Positions 45,721-59,000 of a DNA stretch of 64,000 nucleotides are shown piece by piece. Numbering within the stretch: the stretch's first letter is position 1; each line of letters opens with the position of its first letter. A program made the position numbers and the translations under genes. The notes under the pieces were generated by a model. It was not told the DNA's origin, did not search any database, and was given only the letters and a program-made list of their open reading frames with translations. Location: contig JBLDXI010000015.1 in the NCBI GenBank assembly GCA_047495785.1, positions 3,720,001 to 3,784,000 on the forward strand, read 5' to 3'. This stretch comes from Lepidodermella squamata. Lineage: Eukaryota; Gastrotricha.

Positions 45721-47997
45721 TTTGTTCACCCTATAAGAAAAAATTACTGGATTGAAAAGTGTTGGGTGTGAGAATGAAACGCCTTAATTCGCGAGTCGGC
45801 GCGGCGTTTAAGAGGGTTTAATGCCTAGGTAAATACTCGCGCGTGTCTTGAGGCCAAAATAAGGGCCCTGTTGTATGTGGTTATGACTGCGAGTTGAAGT
45901 GAGATAGACACTTGATGGCGTGTCTGAGGTTTATATTCTTTCCTGTACTTCCTGCGGCTGTCACGCCGGGGCTCGTTACGCCGATGACGGATCGCAGCAG
46001 CAGCGTCCTATACGACACAATAAAACTTTTGGTTACGCCGCGCTGTTCGTTTGATGATGACGACAACGAAAAGTGAAAAGCCGCGCGTTGTCTCGCGTCG
46101 CAGCTCATCCGCTCTCTCTCGTTTTCGAGAACATTCTACTTTTGCGAGCGAGAGCGCGCAGACATTATTTGTTTGCTCGCAGAAAATACACGCGATGAGT
46201 AATTGAGGCGTTAAGATTTCACCACGCGGTCATCACGCAGTCGTATAACCCCGTCGTATAAAAAGCGGGACATATAGCCTCGCGCGCATTTTACAGGGTG
46301 GTCAAGACGATAAGCCTCTCGCTGTTATGTTATATTGTTCTCGAAACTTCTTCGCCGTTTCAAAACGCGGCTGAATGCTGACACGTTTCGTTTGTAAACG
46401 TATTCTCGAGTGGCCATAGCGCGCACGAGCGGGCCATGAAAGCTGTGCTGCTCCACGTCGATCAAAACGAAGAACAAGAAGAAGAAGAAGAAGAAGACGG
46501 GGAGGAAAAATTTATTAGTCAGCGGGCTTTGTTTGTTTGTTGTTGTTCCTGCTGTGGCTGGCGCACGCTACTGTTGTTTTTACATCGCCCACCGGCGCCC
46601 CCCTGCCGCAATCACTGGTGACGTGTCGCAGCAATTATCACCGGGCGTAGTTGACACACCGGGCGCGGGCTCTTGAAAATCGAAATTGCATTCACGCGCC
46701 CCGCTTATATCGCAAATAATAATCAGTCATCAGTTACCAAAACGGGTAAACGCGATTTTGTGACACCTTATTTTGGACGTGATTGCGGGCCGTTGGCACC
46801 CTTATCGCTTGCAATCGGCAAATAAGTCCGCTGTTTACTCATTACGTTTTTCGTGGCCATAAAAAGCGTGATTACGAAAGATCTAAAAGCTTGGTACACA
46901 TTGTAGCTGCTGGGGGATAGCCATTAATCTTACGTGACACCCTATATGTTTCAGAGTAACATACACAGCGAGCAAGCATTTCTCAGGTCATCAGATTTTC
47001 CAGGCGACAGACACTGCAACCCCTTGTAAATTTATAATTTATACACAAGTGTCAATTGTCTTTCAACTCATTCGCGTGAGCGTGTGCGAAAATTAGGGGA
47101 CATTATTGTGTCTGCTGCTCAGACGATGGCATTATACCAGAGTTCTTTTCTTGGCGATGGAGACGTATCCGACTTGAAGCTCTCCAAAATCACTATCTGA
47201 CGGATGCTAGTTACGTACTGTAACGTGGTTTTATTTCGGACGAAGTAATTTCGGACACTTTTGGCTTTGAACATAGTACATTGTATGTATGAATATCGGT
47301 TAAAATAGTCCTGCACTTCTTCTTTCCAATGAAAAAATCGAATTAGTCTGCGAAGAATTGTTGAGGTTCGGGTTCGGTTGAAGTTGAAGTTCGGGGTCTG
47401 AAATTTAAAAAATATCCACTATTATTCATGCACTAAATATCCACTTTAGACTGAAGGAGCCTCAGTGAACGTTCATGAAGTCTTAAACAGCACCATGGTC
47501 CCAGACGTATCAACGGACCAAATTTTAGCGGACCAGTGTTTCGGACTAGATTGGAGGTGGGCCGTGTGGTTGCTAGCTTCCTACTAAGAAAAGGCCATCT
47601 ACAGGGTGGCCAAAAAACACCTGAGCTATTTTCCTTTCAAACATTTGATGCGCCACACCATGCCACACTTGGAACTTAAGTGTCACACTCTGGTTAGGAT
47701 GTAAGGGGTAATTAGTGTGGTCCGCCAAGTTGAACTCAGCGACGTTGTTCCCAATTAAAAATTCCTATAATTATATATTCTTGGCAAATCTATACCTGCT
47801 ATACCTAAACTTTCCTTAATAGGAAGGATTCGATGATAATAAAAAAATGATAAAACATCGGTAACGATCGGTAACATCGGAAGACTGCGATCAACATTTT
47901 TATTACATTGTTCGTCCTTTAATCTAAAATTCGACTTTAATATTCAAAAGCACACCGATTTTTCATCATGAGTAAAATTATTCATATATATTAGGCT
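45721..47997. other. Intergenic, GC-richer promoter-side region
   Basis: Upstream of the glycosyltransferase-like gene and downstream of ADAM10. The part 45880-46800 is GC- and CpG-richer than its surroundings and has a GAA-rich low-complexity stretch at about 46470-46500. No gene recognised. Confidence 0.45.
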
Positions 47998-50900
47998 TTA
48001 TAACGCTTCTGTTTCTGTGGTAGAATGGGCACCTTCAGTCGCCCGATGGTCAGCAAAAACATCCGGAGGAGGGCTTATCGAAACAGTCGTGACTTCTGGA
48101 ACGGCTGTTACTGGTAGATCATTGGCGTTATCAGTAATCGGTGGGACAACTGGCCTCGGCAGGGTGTCTATATGCGGAGATGGCGCCAACATCTCTTCTT
48201 CACCAGTTTTCTTCAACGGCGCTGAAACTGGTCGAGTTTTACCGCTAGATGAAGGCTTCTTTGCATTACCGTTTGCTTTGACGGAAGTAGATGGCGCCTT
48301 TTTCTGTTTCTTAGCCACGTTACCTTTGGGCAGAGGTGCTACAACAACCGGATCGCCACTTGAAGACAACGATTCTGAAACTGTAGTAACTGAGTTCGAA
48401 CTTCGCATATGCCCAGCTCCACGGCCTTGAGGAGGCCCAGCGTTTTGCAGGACTGGCCGAAACGATGCCCGGCGAAAAACTTGATTAATAGTTGAACGAT
48501 TAGGCCTGAAGCTGGCATGCCTTGCCGGGGTGTGAACCGCGCAAACGTGAACAAATAGTGCCATAATTGCAATCACGGCTATTCCGATCAGCATAACAGC
48601 CCACCAGTACTTCTCCACCCATTCGCGTATACTTGACATGGATGAGTCGGAGAAGGGCCCATCTTTCAGCCGAGATAGCGAAGCGTCGGTATTAGCTGAC
48701 CTGCATTTCCGAAAAACATCGCAGTAGCCGAGGTCGTTATCACACGGAGCTCCGGCCATTAGTTGAATAGGTTGGCCTTTGTTTGTCATGTTCAAAAAGG
48801 CTTTGAATCTCGGCTCGAAGTCTCGAACTTTCAGTATATTCAGGGAGTTGTGGCAGATTCCAGTATCTGGGGCGCGGCAAGCTAGGAAGCAAAGTTCGGA
48901 ACGGTTGACGTTTGACCCGTCGCCGACACGCTCTGGTTGGCACCCGGTATAGCTCAGGCCGCGAGTTTCATCGATTATCAATTCGCAGCTCGAAACTGAG
49001 CATTCACCTGATCGGCACATTTTCGTCATTTCGCCGCATAATTTACCATCGGGTTCCGGCGATCCTTTCGGGCAGGCTGCACCTTTCCCACTATAATAGA
49101 AAAAATTACGGGTTTTTTGAGTGTGAATTTGAGCGGAAACTTACTCGCAAGTTGCGCTTTTGAAGCAATCGCCAGCTTGTCGGCAAACGTACCGGCTCGC
49201 CTCGGTTCGAAATGAGCAAGTTCTAACGTCGCAACAGGCTCCGTTGCTCAAGCTGCACTGAACAGCTTTCGAGCTCACATTTCGGCCGCCAACTGTTTTT
49301 CGGAGTTTGCAACGCGCCATTGGGTTCGGGTCGTCGGCCGGACCGCAGCAGTTAGCATCTGGGCCGCAATCGTCGCCGAAACCACAGTCGCACTCTTCAC
49401 CAGGGTCGACAATGGAATTTCCGCAAAACTGAACCGAAGCTAATAAAAATTCGAACAATTTTAGAAATAGGTCTAAATAGTGATAAAAATAAAATTGGGG
49501 TTCCAGCACCAAATTTGAGTGACTAGGCGCTATCATTTCCTTAACGATTTCGGCCTTTTTTCTTGATATCAAGCGTGCCCCAGAGTTGCGCAACTATTCT
49601 TTGATTTGGCAGCTTTTTGTTTGAAATTCAACTCCTTTTATTGGATTAAAGAGACTGAAAGAATGTTCCATCTTTTAAAAGCGATTTAACCGAAGAAATT
49701 ATTTTTTTTACCGGAGAATAATTGGAAACCCCGAAACCCCGAAACCCCGAAAACCCGGAAACTGGTTCGGTAACTTTCGGTATTTTACCCCGTTATCCCC
49801 GGAATTTTTTAATTCCATTAACTAACATACTTGATGGCTATTCTCGTGATTTTTGAATTTTTCCTAAATTTTCTGGCCATGAGAAATGACTTCGTCTCTC
49901 ATTTTAGAGATTCTGAACCTTTTCCGTGCCCTTGCCTGCATTACTTAGGGGACACGCTGTAATTTAGTACTGGAACCCTAAAATTTTAACGTGTGCACAT
50001 ATGAAATTTCGGTAAAACAAACCTTTCAAGCAATTGAGCGAGGTTGGGTTGGTGATAATTTGCTTCAAATTTTTCGCTATCGAATCCCGGCTGCAGTAAC
50101 TGAACTTTTGATTATTCGGCTTTTCGCCCGTATTCGCTGATGAGTACATGATATAATTTCCCTGACTTCCACCCGGGTAGCATTGCGGATCTGCAATCTG
50201 ACCCTCCGCAGCCGTATTGTCGTGTTGAGCACCGAACGAGTGTCCCAACTCGTGGGCGAATGTTGTAGCTGAGACCAGCCTATTGACTATTTCGCCATAA
50301 TTTAATTGCGTGATAATACCGGCATTTAGCGACTGCAGCCCATAGCGGGTCGGGCCGAATCTGTCGCAAATACCGCCTCGTTGAATCATATCAGGGTAGT
50401 GGATCCAAGCCAGGCCGAGCACTCCGTTCGAAAAATCGCGAAGGGTGAATAAAAACGACACGCAATACAGGTCGTAATTAACGCGTGAAACCAGGTTCAA
50501 AAACGCAGTCGGGTCCAGGTTGGTAATTTGTTCCGCGGGGCGAACTTGGAAAGCTCGCGCGAATTCGGATTCTGTCTGGTAGATTTTCGTGCGAACTACC
50601 GCCATTTGAACGTTGCGATACGGCCCAGCTGTGATTCCATCAGCAGATGAAAAATTTGTGCTCAGATAAATAGCATTCGTAGTTCGAGTGACAAAATCAA
50701 GGTAGGACATAATATTAGCAACGGCCATGTTCTAAAAATAAATAAATAAATAAAAAAGGCCACCTTAATAAATAAAAAACTCACATCTGATTTCGTTTCT
50801 TGGTAAAATTTTTCATAAAGCAAATGATCGACTTGCATGAAGACCCCGCATACTTTTGGGACAGCTAAAGGATTGCTAATTAGCATCACAGGCTCAGATG

Positions 50901-51627
50901 AAGCTGGCGCCTCCCGACGATGCCGAGTATCTTCATGGATGTGATCTTTCAACTTCGAACTAATTCCTTCATGAGCCCAACCACAGGTTGAAGATTCATG
51001 GCTGACCTCGCGCCGTCTTCGATTACTCGCGACATTTACGTCAGAAGATCGATAAACAACAGATACACGGTCGGAATTCAGCGGTCTGAGTTTCGCGAAT
51101 TTTTCGGCATTTTCTATGACGTAACGCGTGCCGGCGACGTTGATTTCGCCCTGGAATCGGCCATCGATTATCGAGCCGTGAACGTCAGAATCTTTTTCGT
51201 AGCCGAGAACCTTTCCGGCGACTAAAATGTCCAGCAAATTGAAGTCGAAAACTTTCCGCGTATCGCCTATTTCAATCACATGATCGCTGGTAAATGAAGA
51301 AGTGTCCGGGTGGAGTAGTAAAGTAAAAGATCTAAAAAATTAGCTATAAATTAAAACCGAACAAAATTAAAATGAAACCAACTTATTGAAAGCACGAATT
51401 TCATGAATAATATCGCCGTTGTAATTTATCGACCTTCTCTGGCGAGAATTATGAGATTGGTCTGATAGCTCGTAGTATGATACAAAATCGTCGAGCCACT
51501 CGGCTGGAAAAAACACAAAATAATTATTCGTAATTTATTGTAAAAAATTATAATTTTTACCTGCAAAAATTGACGCCGGGATAAAATATATTAGAAAAAA
51601 TATCGAGGTTGTAGAAAAATGACGCAT
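47998..51627 (-). CDS. ADAM10: ADAM10/Kuzbanian metalloprotease
   Basis: Exons 51561-51627, 51383-51503, 50785-51331, 50023-50731, 49145-49439 and 47998-49090 (2832 nt, 943 residues). Signal peptide MRHFSTTSIFFLIYFIPASI. The prodomain has KSFTLLLHPD, a cysteine-switch-like TCGWAH and a furin-type site RHRREA. The zinc protease domain has HELGHSFGAQHD. The disintegrin domain is Cys-rich (GEECDCG). The membrane-proximal region and TM (WWAVMLIGIAVIAIMALF followed by VHTP) are typical of ADAM10. The cytoplasmic tail is long (about 190 residues) and Pro/Ser/Thr-rich. ADAM10 sheds Notch and many other surface proteins; that role is inferred from orthology. Intron 49440-50022 contains a few AAACCCCG tandem units (about 49725-49765). 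Confidence 0.95.
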
Positions 51628-53173
51628 CGTAATTGGCAAGCACGGTCGACCTATTAAAGACTCGAATTCAGCTTGTCAGCAGGCAATAAAATTCCATCTG
51701 CTTTGTTCGTGAAATTTTTCCTATAATTTAAAATGAAATTATTGAATCACTTGATGACCAGTCGTCGAAAAAACAGTGGGAGTACTCATAATATAATGAA
51801 GAAACACTTTGCACGCTACAGCAGGTATACTTAATAAGCTACAACACGTGCGGAAAAAATGCGTTTGTGTGTCTAGTGTTGATGAGAGTGGTTGGTAAAA
51901 AATCTTATAATGTTGCCATTGTAAATAATATCTTTTATAGTGAGGGCATGTTGAAAGTTGTAGTATACATGCGAGACGTCGGCTCAGAGTGGCGCATTTG
52001 TCGCGCGTTAAATGTGTTCGTTTTGACACAAGATTGTATAAAGGCTAAAGATACCTAACCAGACTACACACGTAGTGACACATTTACCTATGCCATTTTA
52101 CTGCATACTACGTGAGCATTCGGCAAAAATGCAGGTATACTATATGTGCTCAGATATTTTTTATAATAAATATTATCCGCATATTTGCATAGAAGCAGAA
52201 TGAAAAACAGGTGAAAGTGAAGTGCCTATTTAAAGGTTGTACCTTTCCGCTTGATATAAGCTGAGCTACTCTAGGCAAAAGAAAATATGAGTAATCGCAG
52301 CGGGTCCGTTTTTCGAAAAATAATAATTAAAATTATTCCAACACCGGTTTATGACAGGGTGCATCAAAGCGTGCCATGAATCAGGCTTGACGCCGCCTTT
52401 CATGCGTTGCTAATAAATTACCTGGACACACAAAACTGGCCTGTGGTGTGGTCGTCTAGCTATTCATTATGAGGTAAAGTGCGTCATCCGTTTTTTTATG
52501 TCGCTGAGTGTGCGCGCGTGTGCGGCTAATGTTCAAAAATACCTGGAGGAAAATCCGCTGAATGTAGAGTCGGCGCCATGATGGCACTCGAGTTTGGATG
52601 TCTCGACGTCGCAACAAAGGCGAAAAATGAGGCCGACGGGCCTCTTGTTCAACCGCGGAAACTGTGCTGCTATAAGATAACGTTAATATATAAAGTGGTG
52701 CCTCTCTTAGATGGCCGAAAAATAGAGCGCAATAATTTCATTACCGCATGTTACACAGGCGCTGGATACGCTGCGAGGACCACGACAACATCACAAAGAG
52801 CAGACATCATATCCTCCTCCTATGCCCCCGACCCAATCTTACGAGCTCGCTAAGTGTAGGAATGACCGCGAGTCGCTAGCATATATATTGTTTGTTATTA
52901 ATAGAGCCTCGTGAACAAATTGCCGTATTGCATGGTAATATAATAATGCCTCGCAATAATACAGCGATAAATAATGCAGTCGCAGGCACACAGCGGTCAC
53001 CCGGCGTCCATTTTTCATCGACGTTCTCCTCGGCTTTGTTTTCTCACACCACTGCAGCATAAACACCTAATCGTACAACAAGCGTCTTCCTCTCACCCGA
53101 TAAAAACTCGAGCAAAAAATAACAACGAGACTTATTTATTTTAAATGAAGTTATTGAACCTAGTTGAAGATTG
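51628..53173. other. Intergenic, no gene seen
   Basis: Upstream of ADAM10. Contains no convincing exon, RNA gene or delimited repeat. Open frames at 51867-52058 and 52578-52853 show no protein character. Confidence 0.4.
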
Positions 53174-53838
53174 TTATTCGTACAGGTTAGGATAGCGCAT
53201 CATATTTCGCATGAAAAAACCGCGCATCGTGCCGCCATCGGGAGCCTTATCCCCCGGTGTTTTCACAACGAAATGGTAACAAGTTTTCGCCCATCCTCCA
53301 GTCGGTATCGAGACAACTAGATCATATAAGCCTCTTGTTAGTTCAGTGTAGTACTTCAACGGTCTTTCAGCCATGAACAACTGGAAAAACAAAAGTAAAA
53401 AAAAAAAGATGACAAATTTGATCTTTTTTACATCTTCGTTATTCGCAAGTCGTCGAAGTTTGACCCAGATTCCGTTTGTGGTTTTCACGGACATAGTCAC
53501 GGCGATGTAGGAATCTACTTCAATTTCTATTCGATGTCTAAATTCTTGCAATAGCCATGTGTTTCCGTTGCCAGTCGCGTTGCAAACAGTCTCCGTAAAA
53601 CATCCGAATTGATTGTGCTGAAAATATCAACTAAATTTAGAAAATAGCTTGATTCGCTGAAGCATTGTTACCGGCAACAAAGGAGCAGTCGGAGTTGGCA
53701 CAAGAGCTGATAATATTACCTAATGGTTATTTTTCGTAATTAATTTCGAGTTCAACTCTTACCTTTTTTGGTTTGCGCCGATGTTTGATGAAAGAAAGCT
53801 GAGCCAGCAGCAAAAATTAACAATATTTGAATTGACAT
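53174..53838 (-). CDS. Small secreted protein, family with the next gene (A)
   Basis: Exons 53763-53838, 53672-53706, 53432-53617 and 53174-53380 (504 nt, 167 residues). Signal peptide MSIQILLIFAAGSAFF. The second exon is taken to begin after 'attatcag', the only acceptor that keeps frame. The mature part reads HNQFGCFTETVCNATGNG, then a beta-rich region and LYDLVVSIPTGGWAKTCYHF. No known domain. The last exon is clearly related to the neighbour at 53917-54546 (LFMAERPLKYY against VFVARKPTEYR; LVVSIPTGG against ITVSIPPGH). Probably an extracellular protein; function unknown. Confidence 0.75.
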
Positions 53839-53916
53839 AATTTATATGTCTAAAAAATATAAAATACTTCAATTCATAAGCTTTTACTGAGTTGAAATAA
53901 GAATCGTTTTATAATT

Positions 53917-54546
53917 TCATCGTTTCCCGGTTTGGGACATTCGCCGTGGGAATTTTCGCTCCTCGGCCATGACATCTTCGGGCATTCGCGATACCAGACT
54001 GAAACAGCATTTGACCGTATGACCAGGCGGAATGGACACCGTGATTTCATAGACGGCCGGCGCCAGCAATGTCCTATATTCCGTCGGCTTTCTAGCGACG
54101 AAGACGTCCTATACGAAAAATTGACAGTTTCAAAGGATCATATTTGCAATTTTATCACCTTTGCCAGGTTCGGGGCGTTTGTTGGAACTTGTTTCAAACG
54201 TGCATAAACGTTTTCAAGTGATGGCATTGCCATGAATTTCAGCGTGAAGTAGCTTCCGAGTTCAGATTCCTGTAAGCCCTGAAGTGAGTGAGTAAAATTC
54301 TGCAGCACCATATCATCTTTGTTATCGGCGGTGTCTGCGTCAAAAAATCAACATGAACAGATTCGCTTTATTAATTGAAATTTACCGATGAAGCAGTCAT
54401 CCTGAGTTTTCCTCTGAAATTTAATTATCAGATGGAGTTATAGATAGGGCAGTTACCGGACTTACGGGAGTGGCGATAGCCGAAACTAAGCTCAAGTATG
54501 TGAATAATACTGCGAATCCCACAGTTATCATCGTTCCGCGCGTCAT
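53917..54546 (-). CDS. Small secreted protein, family with the previous gene (B)
   Basis: Exons 54466-54546, 54386-54413, 54159-54334 and 53917-54108 (477 nt, 158 residues). Signal peptide MTRGTMITVGFAVLFTYLSL. Same four-exon layout as gene A, with a tiny second exon (28 nt) and matching phases. Text such as FTHSLQGLQESELGSYFTLK and VYEITVSIPPGHTVKCCF aligns with gene A. A tail of basic residues precedes the stop. The two genes are a head-to-tail tandem pair separated by about 80 bp, much diverged, so an old duplication. Confidence 0.75.
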
Positions 54547-54835
54547 TTTTGAATCTTCAAAAAAATTAAGACTCTGGTCTTATTCGCTTTATAACAAAAA
54601 GTTAGCGTTTTGCTCGTGCCTGTCTGCCAATTGTTTTTTCTGCCGCCATCACCTGGAGGCTCGAGCCGCAATATTTTTGCGGAGATTACGCGCAAAGCCA
54701 AAAACAAAGTGACAATAGTCCAAATATTTTTGCAAATACCACCGTGTTTTCTTAATTAAACAAGAGAAAAGTTGTTTCGTCAATCATTTTATTTCGCAGT
54801 TTTTAGAAAAAATATTTTTAATTAAACCACTCATT

Positions 54836-55372
54836 TCAAGACTTTTGTTGATTTTTCTGCTCTTGCTGTTCTTTGAGCTTGTGCGCTTTGTCTTCCTCAT
54901 CCAGCCGGCGCATGAAGTCTTCCGAGCGTTTGCGCCGCTTCAGCACAGAATCCGCTATTATTCCGACTCCAGTCCGGCGATATTCGGAGCGGCGTTGCAG
55001 GTACTCATCGGTGCATTTCGCGCGATACTCCTCGCTGGTATAATAACTATCCATACACGCCTTCATTTCGTTCGACTGCGGCCGGCAAGTCAAGAAAAAC
55101 GTGTACGAATTTTCAACAGCGCATTTGTTGAAAGCTGCGATGAAAAAAATCAATTATTAAGCTGGACTTTTCGTAATAATTTCACACCCACCGTCAATCA
55201 AATGTTTGCAATATTCTTTTTTCACATGTTCTTCCATGATTTTTGGAATTAAAATATCTTTCTCGACATTTCTCAGCGATCGGTCTTCAGGATCACCGAG
55301 GCCTAACGGACCGCCTCGTGTTGTAGCGGGTAGAACCGTGTAATTTTTCCAATGTTTATAAACTTCCTCCAT
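54836..55372 (-). CDS. CMC1: CMC1-like complex IV assembly factor
   Basis: Exons 55192-55372 and 54836-55134 (480 nt, 159 residues). LRNVEKDILIPKIM is the conserved CMC1 start region. Cysteines are spaced C-9-C (CKHLIDAFNKC) and C-13-C (CMDSYYTSEEYRAKC) as in human CMC1, a coiled-coil-helix protein imported into the mitochondrial intermembrane space and oxidised there. EYLQRRSEYRRTG also matches the family. The N-terminus (about 30 residues) and a highly charged C-terminal helix rich in Lys, Glu and Gln extend the protein beyond the usual roughly 106 residues. Confidence 0.92.
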
Positions 55373-56043
55373 TTTAAACTCTAACTAAACACAAAAACAA
55401 ACACCTGATTGAAAAACTTTCTGATTTTTTTTAATATTTACAAAAACCTGTTGTGAACAACACGAACGAGCAAGAGACAATTCGCATGTAACAACAACAA
55501 TAAGTGTTACATGAGTACGATTAAATAATAATAATAATAGGTTAAATAATATATCGGCAATAGCTCTCAAGACGCAATTAATATAGCAAATACAAGAAGA
55601 GTCAGATGAAGGTTGTGAAGGCAGACATAAAACCGTTATAACACGCGGTTGAAGACACCCGCTAGTCATAAGCTAGTTACAATAGGTATGCTTCAACGGC
55701 TCATTTCGAAAACAAATAGTTGAGTCTCTAAATGGAAATACAATCGTAGTAAAAATGACTTGATTATTCGCGTCTATCAATGCCATCATCATACAGCCTT
55801 TCGCCGATCAAATTCTTTTCTTTAATTTATATCAACCTAAATTAACCAAACCCGGCGAAGAAGAAGAAATATAATATATGCGAAGGTACACTATAACAAT
55901 AAACTACGAAAAGCGCTTGTCGTTGACTGAAGTTCCAGTGATTTTTTATTCTTGTGCGTCTCAAGTGAAAATGCATCCAACAGTTTGATGATGAGAAGTT
56001 AGGACCGATCATGGCTGCGAGTTCCAAATCACAGTGCGCGCTC
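55373..56043. other. Intergenic, no gene seen
   Basis: Between CMC1 and the FET gene stop codon. It includes the 3' untranslated region of the FET gene, which should reach below 56044. No other feature. Confidence 0.4.
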
Positions 56044-59000
56044 TCAGTAAGGTCTCGGCCGTCCATCGCCACGACCCCTGTAACACACAACAAATTATTC
56101 AAAATCTCAGTGGATTTTTAGGGTAGCTTACCGTCCGCGCATTGGGCCACCGCCGCCACCCCGAGGGCCTCCGCGATCACCCCCACGGTCGCCAAAACCA
56201 CCACGGCTGCCGCGAAAACCTGAGAAATCGGCTATTATAATCCGTTGAAAAATCAATTTCAAGCATTACCTCCTCGGCCTCCCCGGTCGCCGCCGCTGGG
56301 ATAGCCTCCACGATCGCCGCGGTCACCTCGTTGCTCGAAACCGCCACCTCCGCCGCCGCCCATTTCATCACCAACAACCTTGGCTGAGGGCGATTTCGGG
56401 GTCTTACACCGATTGCACTCGGTGCGAAATTTGAAGTTGTTATTGCCGCACTGTGTGCAAATCCAGTCGCCGGGTTTCATACCGCCAGGAGGCGCGCCGG
56501 GTCCGCCAGGTCCACTCGGTCCGCCTCGATCACCCCCACGACCGCGCGAGCCTCCCCGGGGTCCGCCGTAACCACCCCGGTCACCGCGATCACCATAGCC
56601 ACCTTAAAAAAGTATTGAAATTATTAACAAATTCTAGTCAAATTTGACGTGTTCTCACTCTCACCTGGACCGCCGCTACCACCACGACCCCCGCCGCCAT
56701 ACGGAGGAGGGCCTTGGTTGTAGTACGAGCCCGGTCCACCGGAGCCTGGGGGCGGCCCATAATTGCCAGGAGGGCCCCGAGATTGAGGCGGTCCGCCGTA
56801 GCCACCGCCATTGCCCTGCTGACCGCCGTAGTGACCACCGCCATAGCCACCCTGCGGGGGAGGGATCGGCCCAGGCGGGCCACCAGACGACTTGCTGCCC
56901 ATACCAGGCGCAGATCCATAGTCCTTCGGCTTACGAGCGCCTTCAACGTGCAGAGTCGAGCCACGGAGTTGAGTTCCATTCATCCATTGAACTGCGCATT
57001 GGGCTGAGCTGGTATTTTCGAAAACGATCAGAGCATCACCCTTAGCACGGCCTGTCTTCTTATCGCGGTAGATGGTGACTGCAGGTTGGCAGGTGACGGG
57101 GTCAAACTTGATGGTACCAGCTCGTGCGAAAAACTGGGCCAGTTCCACCTCTGTCGCATCGAGTGGGATGTTTGTGATGTAGACAGCTTCGTTATCGACG
57201 GGGTTGCCTTGCGGGGGACCAGACGAGCCGTTACCAGACTGTGAGCTGCCAGAAGCTGGTGGGACAGGAGCAGGCGCGGAACCTATTATTCATTCCGCGA
57301 ATAGAGAACACAGAATTAGCTGTGGTAAAACCTTTTACTAAACCCTTCGTTTACTCATCTAAAACACTCTCGTTTAACCCATATGGGACACACCCTTCAA
57401 GTATAGATCAATAACCATATAACAAGGTGGCGATAACTCCCAATTCTATCGAATTGAACCATTTAATACCGGAATATTTTTGTTTTGTATCCGTATGTTG
57501 TCGTGAACCCAGCGGTTTTTACAGTATATATCAGTGGAATTCGTGACCCAAATTGATTAAGGAGGATCATTTAATGAATACCCGGCGCACACGTGTTTAT
57601 TACTAGGCAATATGTTACTTGTTTCAACGTACCATAACTCGAACCACCAGAATAATTTGAAGCCGACGTCGCTCCGCTAAACACGTTGTCGAAGAAAATG
57701 AACACAAGTTGTTAATTTCGGACGAAACAGTCTCGATTCGGTGATAGGTAGTATTGTGTGTTATGACATGTGATTGCTTCACATTCCCTAAAACAAGTCC
57801 CCGCTGGCCTGCTTTTACTCATGGCCGCGATCTCTGGTCTTGAAAACACCTCACGTCAAGGCTAATTTCAGCTTTCAAAATATAAACAGTCATTTAAATA
57901 GGTAAATAACCAAAACCAAGCTGAGCTACCGCTTGTTATCAGATTTGCTGTGCTTTCCGTTAATTATGTGGTGTAACTTGGATAGATGAAAGCTTTCAAC
58001 ACAACATGTAAATTCAAGAAAAGGAGTCGAGAAAACCAAAATACACAGTCATCATGATACAAGTCACATTGCAGGTAGTTCCGTTTGATTCGAAACGGCA
58101 ATCCGATTGGTTACACGTAAGGCTGAAACGTTGTAATTAGACTCGATACTCCAAAACCTGGCTTTTGTATAGCAGTTTCGTAGTTCGTTGTTCAAAAAAA
58201 TAATTAGACAATCGGAAAATATATTACATGCATAATTGAAGAACATATTACATCCAAGTCGTTAAGCCTGTGCACTTGTACAACTAACTCTTCAGCTAAA
58301 CATCATTAAATTAAGAGATATGAGCCGAACATAAGAATTGTCAATGACGCATGTCTCGCCAATTATTATCCTGTCATGAAACTTAATCAATTAATCACAA
58401 GTTTACATAGATTATCAAACCGGTAAGCCCAAAGTCTATAGTGTAAACTTTGGACTGGGCTAACACACCAGGTTCTGGTGAAGTGAGGTTAATGTCATGT
58501 TGTTTTCTAGCTTCTAGCAAATACTTGGTTTTTAATAATGAAACATTAATTCTGCGGTTTCCTAATAAACTATACACATAATTTCAATAAAACCTCACTT
58601 CACTTAACGGGGTGCCGAACTCTAACGTTGATTCTTTTGAAACCGAAATAAACTATGACGCGATAAGTTGAGTTGTTAACATGCCAAAGATTGAAGCAAA
58701 ACAGCCAAGCGTCAACTGAATGTTGGGATCGTTAGGACAATATTTCATCTCTTTAAAACCATGAGGCAAAAGGATCATAAAAAATTGCTTTGCGGAAAAC
58801 CGAGGCAACATAAAAAACCGAGGTGTAGGAGATTTGAGCAAAGTTATACGTATAGCGCGCATCATATAGCGATAACTCCGGGAAAAATTTACACAAAGTA
58901 ACTGGAGTAACAACTAGAGCATATCGATATACCGAACAAACACAGTGCTAATCCAGATCCGTGATCGTAAAAATACTCAGAAAATAAAAATTACGTCAAT

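Noticed and set aside
46436-46621. Short frame with a poly-Glu run
   Set aside because: Produced by a GAA microsatellite in a GC-rich promoter-side region.
48017-48430. Plus-strand 137-codon frame opposite the ADAM10 tail
   Set aside because: Antisense shadow of the ADAM10 last exon; no recognisable protein features.
56380-57045. Plus-strand open frames across the FET gene
   Set aside because: GC-rich Gly/Arg/Pro codons of the minus-strand gene create long complementary frames; the true frame is fixed by the RRM and zinc-finger motifs.
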